Shown: positions 35,462 through 44,859 of the stretch, piece by piece
Position numbering within the stretch: the first letter of the stretch is position 1
Layout: every line of letters begins with the position of its first letter
Source: Bacillota bacterium
Lineage (GTDB): Bacteria > Bacillota > Clostridia > Lachnospirales > Cellulosilyticaceae
DNA: 64,000 nt
Direction: 5' to 3'
NCBI GenBank assembly: GCA_023393125.1
Contig: JAEWMQ010000020.1
Coordinates: 93,105-157,104 of the forward strand
The notes under the pieces: model-generated
Seen by the model: the letters and a program-made list of their open reading frames with translations, nothing else
Database searches by the model: none
Told to the model about the DNA's origin: nothing
Position numbers and translations under genes: made by a program

Positions 35462-37120
35462 ATGGATTATCCAATGTTTTGCTATCAATGCGAACAAACA
35501 GCTGGCGGAAAAGGCTGTACTAAACTAGGGGTCTGTGGTAAAACGCCAGAGGTTGCCAATCTGCAAGATTTACTGATCTATCAATTAAAAGGGATTTCCT
35601 GCTATGCCGTTCCTCTTATTGAAAAAGACGAACTCATAGACAAAACTATTGTTCAATTTGTTGAAAATGCTCTTTTTACTACATTAACGAATGTTAACTT
35701 CGATACAGAAGTGCATATTGAGCTTTTAAAAGCCTCACAACGCTTCAAAGAGCAGCTTAGACAAAAGGCTCCCTCTGACATTAGTTATCCTGAGTTTGCC
35801 ACTTATAATCTGAGCTCTACTAAGGAACAAATGCTAGAAGACGCTAAACGCGCAGGTATTATGTTTGACAAGGACTTAAATGAGGATATTCGTTCTCTTA
35901 GGCAAACAATTATTTATGGTTTAAAAGGTATAAGTGCTTATGGTCATCAAGCCCGTTTCCTTAATTACACCAATGACCAAGTAGACCAATTCTACTTTAG
36001 AGCCTTAGAGGTTACTACCAAAGATGATATTTCCATTGAAGAAATGATTAGATGGGTTATGCGAACAGGTGAAATGAGTATCCAAGTCATGAAGGTTCTT
36101 GATGATGCCAATACCGCCTCCTTTAAAAATCCTAGTCCTCATAAGGTTAACGTGCATATAAAAAAAGGACCATTCATTATCGTTTCAGGTCATGACTTAA
36201 AAGACCTTTATATGTTACTTGAACAAACTGAAGGGAAAGGTATTAACATCTATACCCACGGTGAAATGCTTCCTGCTCATGGCTACCCTGAACTTAAGAA
36301 ATTTAAGCACTTAGTAGGCAACTTTGGTGGTGCTTGGCAAGACCAGCAATCTCAATTTGACAATATACCTGGTTGTATATTAATGACAACTAACTGCTTA
36401 ATGCGCCCTAGGGAAAGTTATAAGGATCGTATTTTTACAACAAATACAGTAGGTTGGGATGGCGTGAGATTTATCCCTAAGCTACCTGATGGTACAAAAG
36501 ACTTTAGCGTTATTATTGAAAAGGCACTTGAGTTAGGTGGTTTCACTAAGGACGAGGAGCAACATGAAATATTAGTTGGTTTCGGGCATCAGGCAACTCT
36601 ATCTCATGCTGAGCAAATTGTAAATGCGGTGAAATTAGGCGCTATTAAACATTTCTTCGTCATTGGTGGCTGTGATGGTGCTAGACCAGGTAGAAATTAC
36701 TATACTGATTTTGCCAAGCAAGTCCCTGATGACTGTATCATTCTTACCTTAGCTTGTGGTAAATACCGTTTTAACAAATTGGACTTTGGTGAGGTAGCAG
36801 GCCTTCCTAGACTTTTAGACATAGGACAGTGTAATGATGTGTACTCTGCTGTGGCTATAGCTACAGCTCTTGCTGATGCCTTTGAAACAGATGTCAATGG
36901 ACTACCACTCTCTATTATTTTATCTTGGTATGAGCAAAAAGCTGTAGCAGATTTATTGGCACTTCTTTCATTAGGTGTGAAACATATTTACCTTGGCCCT
37001 AGCCTCCCTGCTTTTATAAGTCCTAATGTTTTACAATATCTTGTTGATACCTTTAACATCACTCCTATTAGTGTCCCTCATGATGACTTAAAAACTTGCT
37101 TAAAACAATGTATATTTTAA
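35462..37120 (+). CDS. hcp: Hydroxylamine reductase (hybrid-cluster protein), second copy
   Basis: 552 aa, standard Hcp length with no C-terminal extension. The N-terminal cluster motif is CYQCEQTAGGKGCTKLGVC. Hybrid-cluster blocks GHDLKDLYMLL, HGEMLPAHGYP, TNCLMRP, IGGCDGARPGRNYYTDFA and IGQCNDVYSAV are intact. The start is ATG at 35462, 9 nt after AGGAGA; an ATG at 35457 is out of frame. It is divergent from the first hcp over a 240-nt shared region. Two differently built Hcp proteins side by side suggest specialisation, for example NO reduction versus a thiol-linked function, but that is inference. Confidence 0.95.
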   Translation: MDYPMFCYQCEQTAGGKGCTKLGVCGKTPEVANLQDLLIYQLKGISCYAVPLIEKDELIDKTIVQFVENALFTTLTNVNFDTEVHIELLKASQRFKEQLRQKAPSDISYPEFATYNLSSTKEQMLEDAKRAGIMFDKDLNEDIRSLRQTIIYGLKGISAYGHQARFLNYTNDQVDQFYFRALEVTTKDDISIEEMIRWVMRTGEMSIQVMKVLDDANTASFKNPSPHKVNVHIKKGPFIIVSGHDLKDLYMLLEQTEGKGINIYTHGEMLPAHGYPELKKFKHLVGNFGGAWQDQQSQFDNIPGCILMTTNCLMRPRESYKDRIFTTNTVGWDGVRFIPKLPDGTKDFSVIIEKALELGGFTKDEEQHEILVGFGHQATLSHAEQIVNAVKLGAIKHFFVIGGCDGARPGRNYYTDFAKQVPDDCIILTLACGKYRFNKLDFGEVAGLPRLLDIGQCNDVYSAVAIATALADAFETDVNGLPLSIILSWYEQKAVADLLALLSLGVKHIYLGPSLPAFISPNVLQYLVDTFNITPISVPHDDLKTCLKQCIF

Positions 37121-37165
37121 CCGCTACCATTTAATAAGCTAGTAAAATAATACAAAGCTTTTCAC

Positions 37166-37223
37166 AAAAAAGGAGGTGCCACGCAACTAATCCATTAGAT
37201 GAGTTGTGCAGCACCTCCCTTTT
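37166..37223. terminator. Bidirectional terminator between hcp and a TIM-barrel gene
   Basis: Outer stem AAAAAAGGAGGTGC / GCACCTCC(C)TTTT and an inner imperfect stem GCAACT/AGTTGT. Confidence 0.75.
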
Positions 37224-37231
37224 ACGCTAAA

Positions 37232-37996
37232 TCACCTCAAAAAATCACTTTCACTTAACCATGCCAAAGAATCTCTGAGTTCTCTCTCATTACCTATTTC
37301 TAGGCTCAAATGAGCATTAGGCGCATACCTTTTTAGTAACCTTAGTATTTCTCTCATAGGGAGTGTCCCTTTCTGTAGCCCATTATGACTATCCTTTGTA
37401 CCATCATTATTATGTAAATGTACATAACCTATTCGCTCGCCTAATACCTTAATCCACTCAGATACGTCCTTTTGAGAGTAAACATTTACATGTCCTACAT
37501 CTAAACAAACTTTAAAGTGAGGGTGATTAATTTGATCTACTATCTGTTTGAGCAATTCCCAATCTGGATCTAATACATTTTCAATATAAAAAGTGTGCGT
37601 TTCTAATTTATCGTTTAGAAAGTCTCTCCAAAACTCAATGGTATTAAGTAGCCAATACTGATCTGGATAATAATTAGGAATATAACCTGTATGAAAAATC
37701 ATCTGACGAACTCCAAATGCCTGAGCTGCTTTATAACTTGCCTCAAAACGTTCTCTTGCTAGGTTTTTAACTCTTTCATCACAGCTTCCAGGAAACAAGT
37801 CTAAAAATGGACCATGGAAGGTCAACGGTACACCCCCTCTTAATCCTCCTAATTCTTTTTCATAATAATTGATAGAATCCTCTAATTCATCTAATACACT
37901 TCCTATACTGAAGCTAATTACCTCTAAACCCACAGGATACTCTGCCATCAATTGGTACAACTCTTTTAACTCTAATAATTGAGAGATATAAATCAT
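37232..37996 (-). CDS. Sugar phosphate isomerase/epimerase-like TIM barrel
   Basis: 254 aa xylose-isomerase-like TIM barrel. Visible family strands are LTFHGPFLDLFPGS, MIFHTGYIPN, FYIENVLDPDWELL, VCLDVGHVNVYS, YVHLHNNDG and LSLEIGNE. These include the Glu, Asp, His and Glu expected as metal ligands. The start codon ATG at 37996 has only a weak RBS (GTAGGCG). It is convergent with the second hcp and has no operon partner. The substrate is unknown; family members act on myo-inositol derivatives, tagatose/fructose and similar sugars. Confidence 0.8.
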   Translation of the reverse strand: MIYISQLLELKELYQLMAEYPVGLEVISFSIGSVLDELEDSINYYEKELGGLRGGVPLTFHGPFLDLFPGSCDERVKNLARERFEASYKAAQAFGVRQMIFHTGYIPNYYPDQYWLLNTIEFWRDFLNDKLETHTFYIENVLDPDWELLKQIVDQINHPHFKVCLDVGHVNVYSQKDVSEWIKVLGERIGYVHLHNNDGTKDSHNGLQKGTLPMREILRLLKRYAPNAHLSLEIGNERELRDSLAWLSESDFLR

Positions 37997-38233
37997 CTTT
38001 TCGCCTACTTTCTCTTACGACGTTTTTATTTTGCCATATTTTACTTTGATGTATTTTAACCTCTCTATGATTGGTTTTGAAATATACTATTTTCCTTTGT
38101 TCATTTTTATCCTCTCAGAAATAAAAAATCACTCCATGTCAATACACTAGAATCTATATTTTCACTAAAAGATTCTGGCGCTTTGCTTATGAAGTGACTC
38201 CTATGTAAGAATTTGAAAAACATTGAGATTACG

Positions 38234-38314
38234 TACAGAGAAGGGGACTTGAACCCCCACACCCAAAGGTACTAGAACCTGAATCTAGCGCGTCTGCCAT
38301 TCCGCCACCTCTGC
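38234..38314 (-). tRNA. tRNA-Leu (anticodon CAG)
   Basis: On the minus strand the 81-nt gene starts GCAGAGG, followed by TGGCGGAATGGCAGACGCG (leucine D-arm). The anticodon stem CTAGA/TCTAG encloses loop TTCAGGT, giving anticodon CAG. A class II variable arm (ACC...GGGT) and a T-arm GGGGG-TTCAAGT-CCCCT follow. The acceptor stem has G-U pairs at positions 1-72 and 7-66. CCA is not encoded. Confidence 0.93.
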
Positions 38315-38342
38315 TTAAAAATGAACCTTTAGTCCATCTCCT

Positions 38343-38371
38343 ATTGTAATCATTTTGTCTTTACTTTTCAA
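38343..38371 (-). promoter_or_regulatory. tRNA-Leu promoter
   Basis: TTGAAA (38371-38366), a 17-nt spacer and TACAAT (38348-38343), about 30 nt before the tRNA. The -35 overlaps the stop codon of the upstream gene (38368-38370). Confidence 0.65.
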
Positions 38372-39780
38372 TATAAATTTATACTAGCTAGATAACTCTC
38401 TGGTATTGTGCCTAGACGCCAATATGAAATCCCTCTAATGCCTAATAGCTTTGCTAAGTTTTCTTTAGTTTCAATACTTCTTGTATTTTCATACCAAATA
38501 ACATTTTTAACCCCATCTGCTTCATAAATAGCATAAGGATTCTGAGCCATTTCATCATAATAATTCATAGTTCCTGGTGTATTTAAGCGTGTTTCAATTT
38601 GAGTATATGTAGGTGTATAGGCATAAGTATGAATAACCTCTTGATTTTTCATTTGCCACTGAGTACTGGCGAAGCTGATTTGAAGTACTAACTTACTTTT
38701 ATCTGTAACTGCTGTAGCTGCTTCTTTTAAAGTTGTATAAACTTCATCAATAGGTGTCATAGGTGTCATCACCGTGCCTTGCTTCTGCTCATTAATACTT
38801 AGACTCTTAGCGCCATAATCGTGTGCCATTAAAATAACACGATCTGCTACTTCTCCAATACCTTTATAGTCATAGCCTTTAAAATAAGTAGTCGGCTGAA
38901 CAGCTACCATTAAACTTTTGCCTTCTGCTGCTAGTGCTACTTTTAATTCCTTTAAGAACGTCACATAAGGCCCTTTTAAATCTAAGCTTCTCAATTGTTC
39001 AAAGTCGATGGTTAAACCATCAAAGCTTCTTTCTACACCATCTTTTCCAATCTTTTTCGTTAAATCAACTAAGGATTTAATCATTTCAGCCCTTTTCATA
39101 GAATCATTAAGTAAGCTGCTTATCTGCCCAGCCTGATCTTCGTAATAAACCATTAAATAAGTAGCTACGCCATTGACTTTTGCCTCATCTAATGCTGTCT
39201 CAAATCCAGAAGGAACTTTAAAATCTCCTATCCCATCCGTTACTACAGCAAATTGCTTGTTGGCATCTACAATCACTTCTGACCATCCAAAGCTAACAGC
39301 ATCATAATTTTTAATAAGTGCCATTTGGTTACTAGAATTAATTGCATAGAAAGCATGTTTAAACTGGGCATCTGCTTTAATAAGTCCCTCTAAGCGGTTT
39401 AATATGCTTTCGGCTGCTGAGACACTTAATCCTATTTTAGGTCCGAAGGTCTCACTTCCTGTTCCATTCATTAGCCCTAGAGACTTTACTAAATTAATTT
39501 CCCCTTGATACACCGTAACATCTTTAAATAGCTTTTGTCCTTCATAATCCTTGGCAACACCTGTTAAGCCCAAGGCTTTTACAAGATATATAGCAGCGTC
39601 TTCTCTTGTTAGATTTCCTTTTACCTGAGCTACTTCTCCCTCATTTATGCCTAGTGCTTGTAAGCGGCTTATAAAAGACTCTTTTTGTATCACATTATTT
39701 TTAGTAGTGGCACCATAGCTTGTTGTTGCCACTAGTGTCCCTAGCAAAAAACTCACTAACCATTTTTTGTATTTTCTCAT
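38368..39780 (-). CDS. Secreted SLH-domain protein with GH18-like domain
   Basis: 470 aa. It has a Sec signal peptide (MRKYKKWLVSFLLGTLVATTSYGA). About two S-layer homology motifs follow at residues 35-130 (LTREDAAIYLVKALGL, KDVTVYQGEINLVKSLGLMNG). Residues 140-470 form a GH18-type barrel like spore-germination YaaH/YdhD proteins. The catalytic motif appears as DGLTIDFE (254-261): the terminal Glu and the preceding Asp are kept, but the third Asp of DGxDxDxE is Thr. The C-terminal YWRLGTIPES is typical of the family. Likely a cell-wall-attached peptidoglycan or chitin-type glycosidase. The start is ATG at 39780, with only a GGGG-like RBS upstream. Confidence 0.85.
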   Translation of the reverse strand: MRKYKKWLVSFLLGTLVATTSYGATTKNNVIQKESFISRLQALGINEGEVAQVKGNLTREDAAIYLVKALGLTGVAKDYEGQKLFKDVTVYQGEINLVKSLGLMNGTGSETFGPKIGLSVSAAESILNRLEGLIKADAQFKHAFYAINSSNQMALIKNYDAVSFGWSEVIVDANKQFAVVTDGIGDFKVPSGFETALDEAKVNGVATYLMVYYEDQAGQISSLLNDSMKRAEMIKSLVDLTKKIGKDGVERSFDGLTIDFEQLRSLDLKGPYVTFLKELKVALAAEGKSLMVAVQPTTYFKGYDYKGIGEVADRVILMAHDYGAKSLSINEQKQGTVMTPMTPIDEVYTTLKEAATAVTDKSKLVLQISFASTQWQMKNQEVIHTYAYTPTYTQIETRLNTPGTMNYYDEMAQNPYAIYEADGVKNVIWYENTRSIETKENLAKLLGIRGISYWRLGTIPESYLASINLY

Positions 39781-39976
39781 TAGTTAACCCCTTCCTCTTT
39801 TCCTATTTCTACAATCCTCTCTTTATTGTATCATACTTTAATTTATCTAAATATTACGATTATATAACTTTAAAAGGTTAATGTTAAACTTATCCATTTT
39901 TCATCAAATCTTAATTTTACTCTTTCAAAAACATGTTATAATAATCTTATATATTAATTAAAAGGAGAAATGCTTT

Positions 39977-40366
39977 ATGGCTAAAGGAAATTATAGTCCT
40001 CATCAATCAAGTATTGCTAACATGGATGCTAACATAATGTCCGTTCTTACCTATGTTTTACCTGTGATTGCTGCTTACTTACCAATTGTTTGGAGAATAG
40101 CTTGGCTCATTCCTATCCTTATTTTCTTTATGGAGAAGGAAAGTAATCTTGTTAAATTCCATGCTATGCAATCTGTTGTACTTTATGTCGCTAGAGTGAT
40201 TATCATAAGTATCTTAAGTTTTATTCCACTCTTAGGTGGTTTAGCTGGTTTTATCGTAGGTATTATTTTTACAATTATCGCCATCGTTGCTGTTATTGGT
40301 GCCTTCAATTATGAAGAGTTCCGTATTCCTTTTATTGGTGATCTTGTAGCACGACTCATTAAATAA
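39977..40366 (+). CDS. DUF4870-like small membrane protein
   Basis: 129 aa with three to four membrane helices. The motif NLVKFHAMQSVVLY before the third helix is characteristic of the DUF4870/Tic20-like family, as is the early VLTYVLPVIAAYLP. The start is ATG at 39977 with AAAGGAG 9 nt upstream. It is a single gene ending in a large bidirectional terminator. No biochemical function is assigned to the bacterial family. Confidence 0.8.
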   Translation: MAKGNYSPHQSSIANMDANIMSVLTYVLPVIAAYLPIVWRIAWLIPILIFFMEKESNLVKFHAMQSVVLYVARVIIISILSFIPLLGGLAGFIVGIIFTIIAIVAVIGAFNYEEFRIPFIGDLVARLIK

Positions 40367-40391
40367 TTCACCTACATTATTTATAATTTTC

Positions 40392-40452
40392 AAATAAACA
40401 ACACGTCTTCAAAAGGCACATAAATGCCACTTTGAAGACGTGTTGTTTATTT
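40392..40452. terminator. Bidirectional terminator between convergent genes
   Basis: A perfect 22-bp outer stem (AAATAAACAACACGTCTTC... and its complement) with an inner GGCA/TGCC stem. It abuts the stop codon of the following minus-strand gene. Confidence 0.85.
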
Positions 40453-41715
40453 TTATTTACTAGTCACCCAAGCATCATTCCAAGAATCACAAAGCTCATC
40501 ATAAGCAGTTCCTTCATATTGAACTTTATCAATCAAATTACATCCAAAATAGCCATTTGAAAGTGCTAATTCTGATTCATTATCTCTTTTTTCAAATGCT
40601 GCTGCTTCTTCTTGGCTAAGATTTTTCATCTCAACAACTTTTATATTCTGCTGCTCTAGTTTTGAAATAAGCTCATAATCTTCATTCTCTTGTAAAACAT
40701 AATCACATCCTAATTGAGCTAAATAGTCAGTGTCGTTATATAAGTAATCAATCCATTTGGTAGCAAGTTCTACATTTTTACATTCCTTACTAATTGCTAA
40801 GCCATTATTGGTGCCTATATAAAGATACTTAGATCCATCTTTGGCTACAAAAGGACTATATATATAATCCTGGCTTTGATTTGTTTGTTGCCATATATCA
40901 TAAGCATATTCTGCTGGAACTATAGTTGCTGCAATTTTATGTTGCAGTAATAAGTTATTGGCTTCTTCCCAGCTCCCCAAACCACCGGTATTCACCTCTG
41001 TCATTCCCTCTCTAACAGCATCATATAATATCTTGTATGTACGATAGAACTCCGTATTCTTACTGAAGGGATGATCCATCTCAAGCAAAACGGTTCGATA
41101 ATCCGCTTCTCCATCTAAAGAGGTGGCTAAAGCATTCCAGCCTTTCTGCATTTGTTTATCAGTAAAATGGGTATAAAGAGGAATTATATCTGTTTGTTCC
41201 TGCACTTTATAAAGGATTTCTGTTAACGCTTCTGGTGTATCAGGTATATTAGTCACTCCTACATTATTCAAAACACTTTTATCATATAAAATGCCTCCCT
41301 CTATATCTACGCCAAGAGGCAGTGTATATACTACATCATCTACTGCTTCTAAATATCGATACTTCTCTTTCAAATCTCCACTATTCCCCAATGGTTGTAA
41401 ATAATCTTTAAACTCAGGAGTATCTATCGTATGATGTACTTCCAAAACATCAGCACTAGCATCCCCTGCTGCAAAAGCAAAAACAACATTCTCTTCATAA
41501 TTGTTAGCATTAATTTGTAATTCTATATGATATCCTGGATTTTGCTCTTCGAAAGATTTGGCATACGCTTCTATCTTATCTGCTATTTGTGTCTGCGGAG
41601 ATACAAACTTAATTGTATTACTCCCTTTTTTATTTTCTTTTTGTGCGCATCCATATAGTGAGCCACTACTTATAACCACTGCTAGCATAATAAAATATTT
41701 TTTACTCATACCCAT
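40453..41715 (-). CDS. Orphan extracellular solute-binding lipoprotein (CUT1-like)
   Basis: 420 aa with a lipoprotein signal ending LYGC (Cys near residue 24). The mature protein is an SBP_bac_1/8-type sugar-binding fold (IKFVSPQTQIADKIEAYAKS, TLPLGVDIEGGILYDK, GTNNGLAISKECKN). The start is ATG at 41715 with GGGGGAG; ATG at 41709 is an alternative. No permease or ATPase gene is adjacent. It may feed a transporter elsewhere, act with the signalling of a sensor kinase, or have become a surface receptor. It is a single-gene unit and is clearly diverged from the pectin-locus binding proteins. Confidence 0.85.
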   Translation of the reverse strand: MGMSKKYFIMLAVVISSGSLYGCAQKENKKGSNTIKFVSPQTQIADKIEAYAKSFEEQNPGYHIELQINANNYEENVVFAFAAGDASADVLEVHHTIDTPEFKDYLQPLGNSGDLKEKYRYLEAVDDVVYTLPLGVDIEGGILYDKSVLNNVGVTNIPDTPEALTEILYKVQEQTDIIPLYTHFTDKQMQKGWNALATSLDGEADYRTVLLEMDHPFSKNTEFYRTYKILYDAVREGMTEVNTGGLGSWEEANNLLLQHKIAATIVPAEYAYDIWQQTNQSQDYIYSPFVAKDGSKYLYIGTNNGLAISKECKNVELATKWIDYLYNDTDYLAQLGCDYVLQENEDYELISKLEQQNIKVVEMKNLSQEEAAAFEKRDNESELALSNGYFGCNLIDKVQYEGTAYDELCDSWNDAWVTSK

Positions 41716-41941
41716 TACTACTCCCCCTGTTTTTCTCTTTGTAATATATAGCCTTTATTTTTAAATAGCTAATACAAAAATTAATTAACTTAATTTTAAA
41801 TAATAAAAATAATCAAAATTAAGTTAATATTATTATAATTATAACCTTTATTTAAGTCAATATTTGTGTTTGTATCTTGAAATTTAATCACTTTTTTCTA
41901 TAAGCCTTGGTTACTGCAAGTCAAAACTATACATAGCAAAT

Positions 41942-41980
41942 AAAATAAGGCCATTGCTTCTCTAGCAATAGCCTTATTTT
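41942..41980 (-). terminator. Terminator of the siderophore-uptake operon
   Basis: AAAATAAGGC-ATTGCT and AGCAAT-GCCTTATTTT arms (one mismatch) with a 5-nt loop, followed by T-rich sequence on the minus strand, just after the stop codon at 41993. Confidence 0.7.
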
Positions 41981-41992
41981 ATTAAGCATACT

Positions 41993-42994
41993 TTATTTTT
42001 CTATAGCTGCTGCAATTTCATTCACCATTGTCATAGTTGATGTAAATCCGCCTCCTGCTGTATACCATACAGATGGGTCAAGATAAACAATGCGGTCATT
42101 TTGGCTTGCTGCAGTCTTTTTAATAATTTCATTATCAAATAATGCTGGTGCTGTTCCTTCTCCTGCTACTACAGCAGTACGGTCTACTACGAATAAGTAG
42201 TCTGGGTTTTGTTCTAAAATGTATTCAAAAGAAGCATTTTGCCCATGAGTAGATACTTCGATTGTTTCATCTACTGGTGTAAATCCAAATTCATTATAGA
42301 TGATACCAAATCTAGATCCTTTGCCGTATACACTAAAAGCATCTCCATTAGCTAATGCTACTAAAGCGTTTGCATTCTTTTCAGCCGCTTTAGCTGAAAG
42401 GCCTTCTACTGCTGTTTTGATTTCTGCTACTTTCGCTGCTACTTCTTCTTCTTTATCAAAGATTTCTCCTAAATAGTTCATATTAGTTTCAAAAGAGCTC
42501 ATGTAATTAGCATTGTCTACTGCTAAGTTAATAGTTGGTGCAATTTTACTAAGTTCTTCATAATAACTTGCTTGTCTACCACCAATAATAATAAGCTCTG
42601 GCTCGATTTCATAAATCTTTTCCATGTCTAATTCTTTAAGAGAACCTACATTAGTATATAAGCTTTCGTCTTCAAGGTGTTCTAAGTAGCCTGGTAAACT
42701 GCTGCTTAATGGTAAGCCTTTTGGTGTAACTTCTAAAGCATCTAAAGCATCTAAAATACCAAGTTCTAATACTACAATATTTTCAGGGTTCTTAGGTACT
42801 TCTGTTTCACCTAAAGCATGAACGACTTTAACTGTTTCTGCTTCTTGCTCTACTTCTGGAGTTGCTGAAGCTTCTGTTGTTGCAGTTTCTGCAGGACTTG
42901 TAGCCCCATCTCCTGCACTTGTTGCTACTTGACTACAACCTGTTACAGTCATTGCTAATGCTGTCATTACTGTTAATACTAATTTCTTACTCAT
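41993..42994 (-). CDS. Siderophore-binding lipoprotein (FatB/YclQ-like)
   Basis: 333 aa with a lipoprotein signal (MSKKLVLTVMTALAMTVTGC). A Thr/Ala/Glu linker (TTEASATPEVEQEAE) leads to a FepB/FatB-type helical-backbone binding domain, with the typical entry VPKNPENIVVLELGILDALDAL and the C-terminal VYLDPSVWYTAGGG. It captures ferric siderophore (catecholate or petrobactin-like by family) for the permease/ATPase genes upstream. The start is ATG at 42994 with AAAGGAG. A Fur-box-like sequence lies at 43068-43086 in front of it, so it may have its own iron-regulated promoter besides readthrough from the operon. Confidence 0.9.
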   Translation of the reverse strand: MSKKLVLTVMTALAMTVTGCSQVATSAGDGATSPAETATTEASATPEVEQEAETVKVVHALGETEVPKNPENIVVLELGILDALDALEVTPKGLPLSSSLPGYLEHLEDESLYTNVGSLKELDMEKIYEIEPELIIIGGRQASYYEELSKIAPTINLAVDNANYMSSFETNMNYLGEIFDKEEEVAAKVAEIKTAVEGLSAKAAEKNANALVALANGDAFSVYGKGSRFGIIYNEFGFTPVDETIEVSTHGQNASFEYILEQNPDYLFVVDRTAVVAGEGTAPALFDNEIIKKTAASQNDRIVYLDPSVWYTAGGGFTSTMTMVNEIAAAIEK

Positions 42995-43067
42995 TATCCA
43001 TTCTCCTTTTATTTACGTTTATATTTTTTATTTCTAGTATAAATAACCTATTTTATAAGTATTTCTC

Positions 43068-43086
43068 ATTAATAATTTTCATTCTC
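43068..43086 (-). promoter_or_regulatory. Fur-box-like site upstream of the siderophore-binding protein
   Basis: Minus-strand GAGAATGAAAATTATTAAT matches the 19-bp Fur consensus at 14 of 19 positions. Confidence 0.5.
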
Positions 43087-43138
43087 ATTTATGTGCTATG
43101 AATTTTCCCTACTTTTTAGTAGGGAGAGATTTAACTGA

Positions 43139-43894
43139 TTAAAAGTATACACATATTTTTTGAGAATTGATTTCTTGTACATGAAATGGCATATCATAAA
43201 TTTCTTCTAACACACCAGCTTTAATAATTTCTTCTGTATAGCCTTCTTTTTCTACTACTCCATCTTTAAGTGCTACAATGTAGTCTGAGTAACAAGAGGC
43301 AAAATTAATATCATGAATAACAATAATAACTGTTTTTCCTAATTCATCCACTAACTTTCTTAGAATCTTCATAATCTCTGCAGAATGCTTCATATCTAAG
43401 TTATTAAGTGGTTCATCTAATAAGATATATTCACTGTTTTGAGCAATAACCATGGCAATATAGGCTCTTTGTCTTTGCCCACCACTTAGTTCATCTAGAT
43501 AGCGATGTTGCAATTCTTTAAGCTGCATATAACCTAATGCCTCATCAATTTGTCTTTCATCCTCAGCATTTAGGTTGCCTCCTGAGTGTGGAAATCTTCC
43601 AAAGCTTACAAGTTCACGAATGGTAAGACGCATATTAATATGATTGGTCTGCTTTAAAATCGCTAACTTCTTAGCTAATTCTTTTTGATTCCACTCTAGC
43701 ACATCTTTACCATCTATCATGACTAACCCACTATCTCGCTTCATTAGCCTACTCATAATAGAAAGAACCGTACTTTTACCTGCTCCATTAGGCCCAATAA
43801 ATGAGGTGATTTTACCTTGTGGAATATTGATAGATACATTATCTACTACCTTTTTTCCGCCATAGGCTTTAGAAATATTTTTTACATGTATCAT
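43139..43894 (-). CDS. Siderophore ABC transporter ATP-binding protein
   Basis: 251 aa ATPase of the FecE/FepC/YclP family. Walker A is GPNGAGKST, the signature is LSGGQRQRAYIA, Walker B is YILLDEPLNNLD, and the switch His is VIIVIHDIN. The start overlaps the end of the permease gene by 4 nt, typical of translational coupling. It energises ferric-siderophore import through the two adjoining permeases. Confidence 0.95.
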   Translation of the reverse strand: MIHVKNISKAYGGKKVVDNVSINIPQGKITSFIGPNGAGKSTVLSIMSRLMKRDSGLVMIDGKDVLEWNQKELAKKLAILKQTNHINMRLTIRELVSFGRFPHSGGNLNAEDERQIDEALGYMQLKELQHRYLDELSGGQRQRAYIAMVIAQNSEYILLDEPLNNLDMKHSAEIMKILRKLVDELGKTVIIVIHDINFASCYSDYIVALKDGVVEKEGYTEEIIKAGVLEEIYDMPFHVQEINSQKICVYF

Positions 43895-44859
43895 CTCGCA
43901 CGTCCTTTCATTAATAAATAGATAAAATAAACACCGCCAACAAAGTTAATGATAATTCCTACGCTTACACCAAAGTTTAACACTCTCTCTGCTATGAGCT
44001 GTCCACCTACTAAAGCTACAATACTTAATAGCCAGATTGCTACTGTTAAGTGCTTATGCTGATAGGATTTAATAAAATACCGAGCAATATTAACAACCAA
44101 TAAACCAAGGAAAGTAATAGGTCCTACTAGTGCCGTTGCAGCTCCTGTTAAAAGAACGACTACAACTAGCATTCGTCTTACTATCTTTTCATAATCCACA
44201 CCTAAATTAATAGCTTGATCTCTACCAAGTGCCATAACATCTAATACTTTAATAAATTTAAAGCTATAAAGGAATGCTCCTACTATTAAAAATGTCACTA
44301 TTCCTAATACTGCTGTATTAATTTGGTTAAAGCTAGCTTGTGACTTATCTTGAATCGTTAAAAAATCTGTTGGATCTGTTAGAACCTGCATAAAAGTTGT
44401 AAAACTCTCAAACAAAGTACCTATCACAACACCTACTAGTAGTAAGAAAAAGATATTGCTACTTTTATTTTTAAATACTAGTTTATAAAACAAAATAGAA
44501 GCTACTAACATTAAGCCTAGTGTTAATCCAAAATTAAGCTTTGCGTTAGTAATCCATTTACTTGTAGCGCCTAATAAAAATACAATGGTTGTATTAACTA
44601 ACATATATAAGGAGTCTAGCCCCAGTATACTAGGTGTTAAAATATGATTATTAGTTACAGTTTGAAAAACAAGTGAAGAAAAACCAATGGCGCCACCTAC
44701 TAATACAATGGCATAAAGCTTGGGGATTCGCCTTCCTAGTGCATAAGAAAAACTTTTTGGTGAAAGCCCTATAAATAAAAAGGCAGCCATTAAAATGATA
44801 CTTAAGATCACTAGAAGTAGTATTTTTCTTCGATCTGATTTAATCATCTTACCCTGCAT
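43891..44859 (-). CDS. Siderophore ABC transporter permease (FecCD/YclO-like)
   Basis: 322 aa with eight to ten membrane helices of the FecCD family, including IGFSSLVFQTVTNNHILTPSILG near the start and ATALVGPITFLGLLVVNIAR. The start is ATG at 44859, 7 nt after AAGGAGG, overlapping the upstream permease gene by 11 nt. Together with its partner permease it forms the membrane channel of the importer. Confidence 0.92.
   Translation of the reverse strand: MQGKMIKSDRRKILLLVILSIILMAAFLFIGLSPKSFSYALGRRIPKLYAIVLVGGAIGFSSLVFQTVTNNHILTPSILGLDSLYMLVNTTIVFLLGATSKWITNAKLNFGLTLGLMLVASILFYKLVFKNKSSNIFFLLLVGVVIGTLFESFTTFMQVLTDPTDFLTIQDKSQASFNQINTAVLGIVTFLIVGAFLYSFKFIKVLDVMALGRDQAINLGVDYEKIVRRMLVVVVLLTGAATALVGPITFLGLLVVNIARYFIKSYQHKHLTVAIWLLSIVALVGGQLIAERVLNFGVSVGIIINFVGGVYFIYLLMKGRAR

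Noticed and set aside
38040..38233. Possible terminator hairpin after tRNA-Leu
   Set aside because: Short TCACT/AGTGA pairing and a T run exist but the arms are far apart and imperfect, so no feature was assigned.
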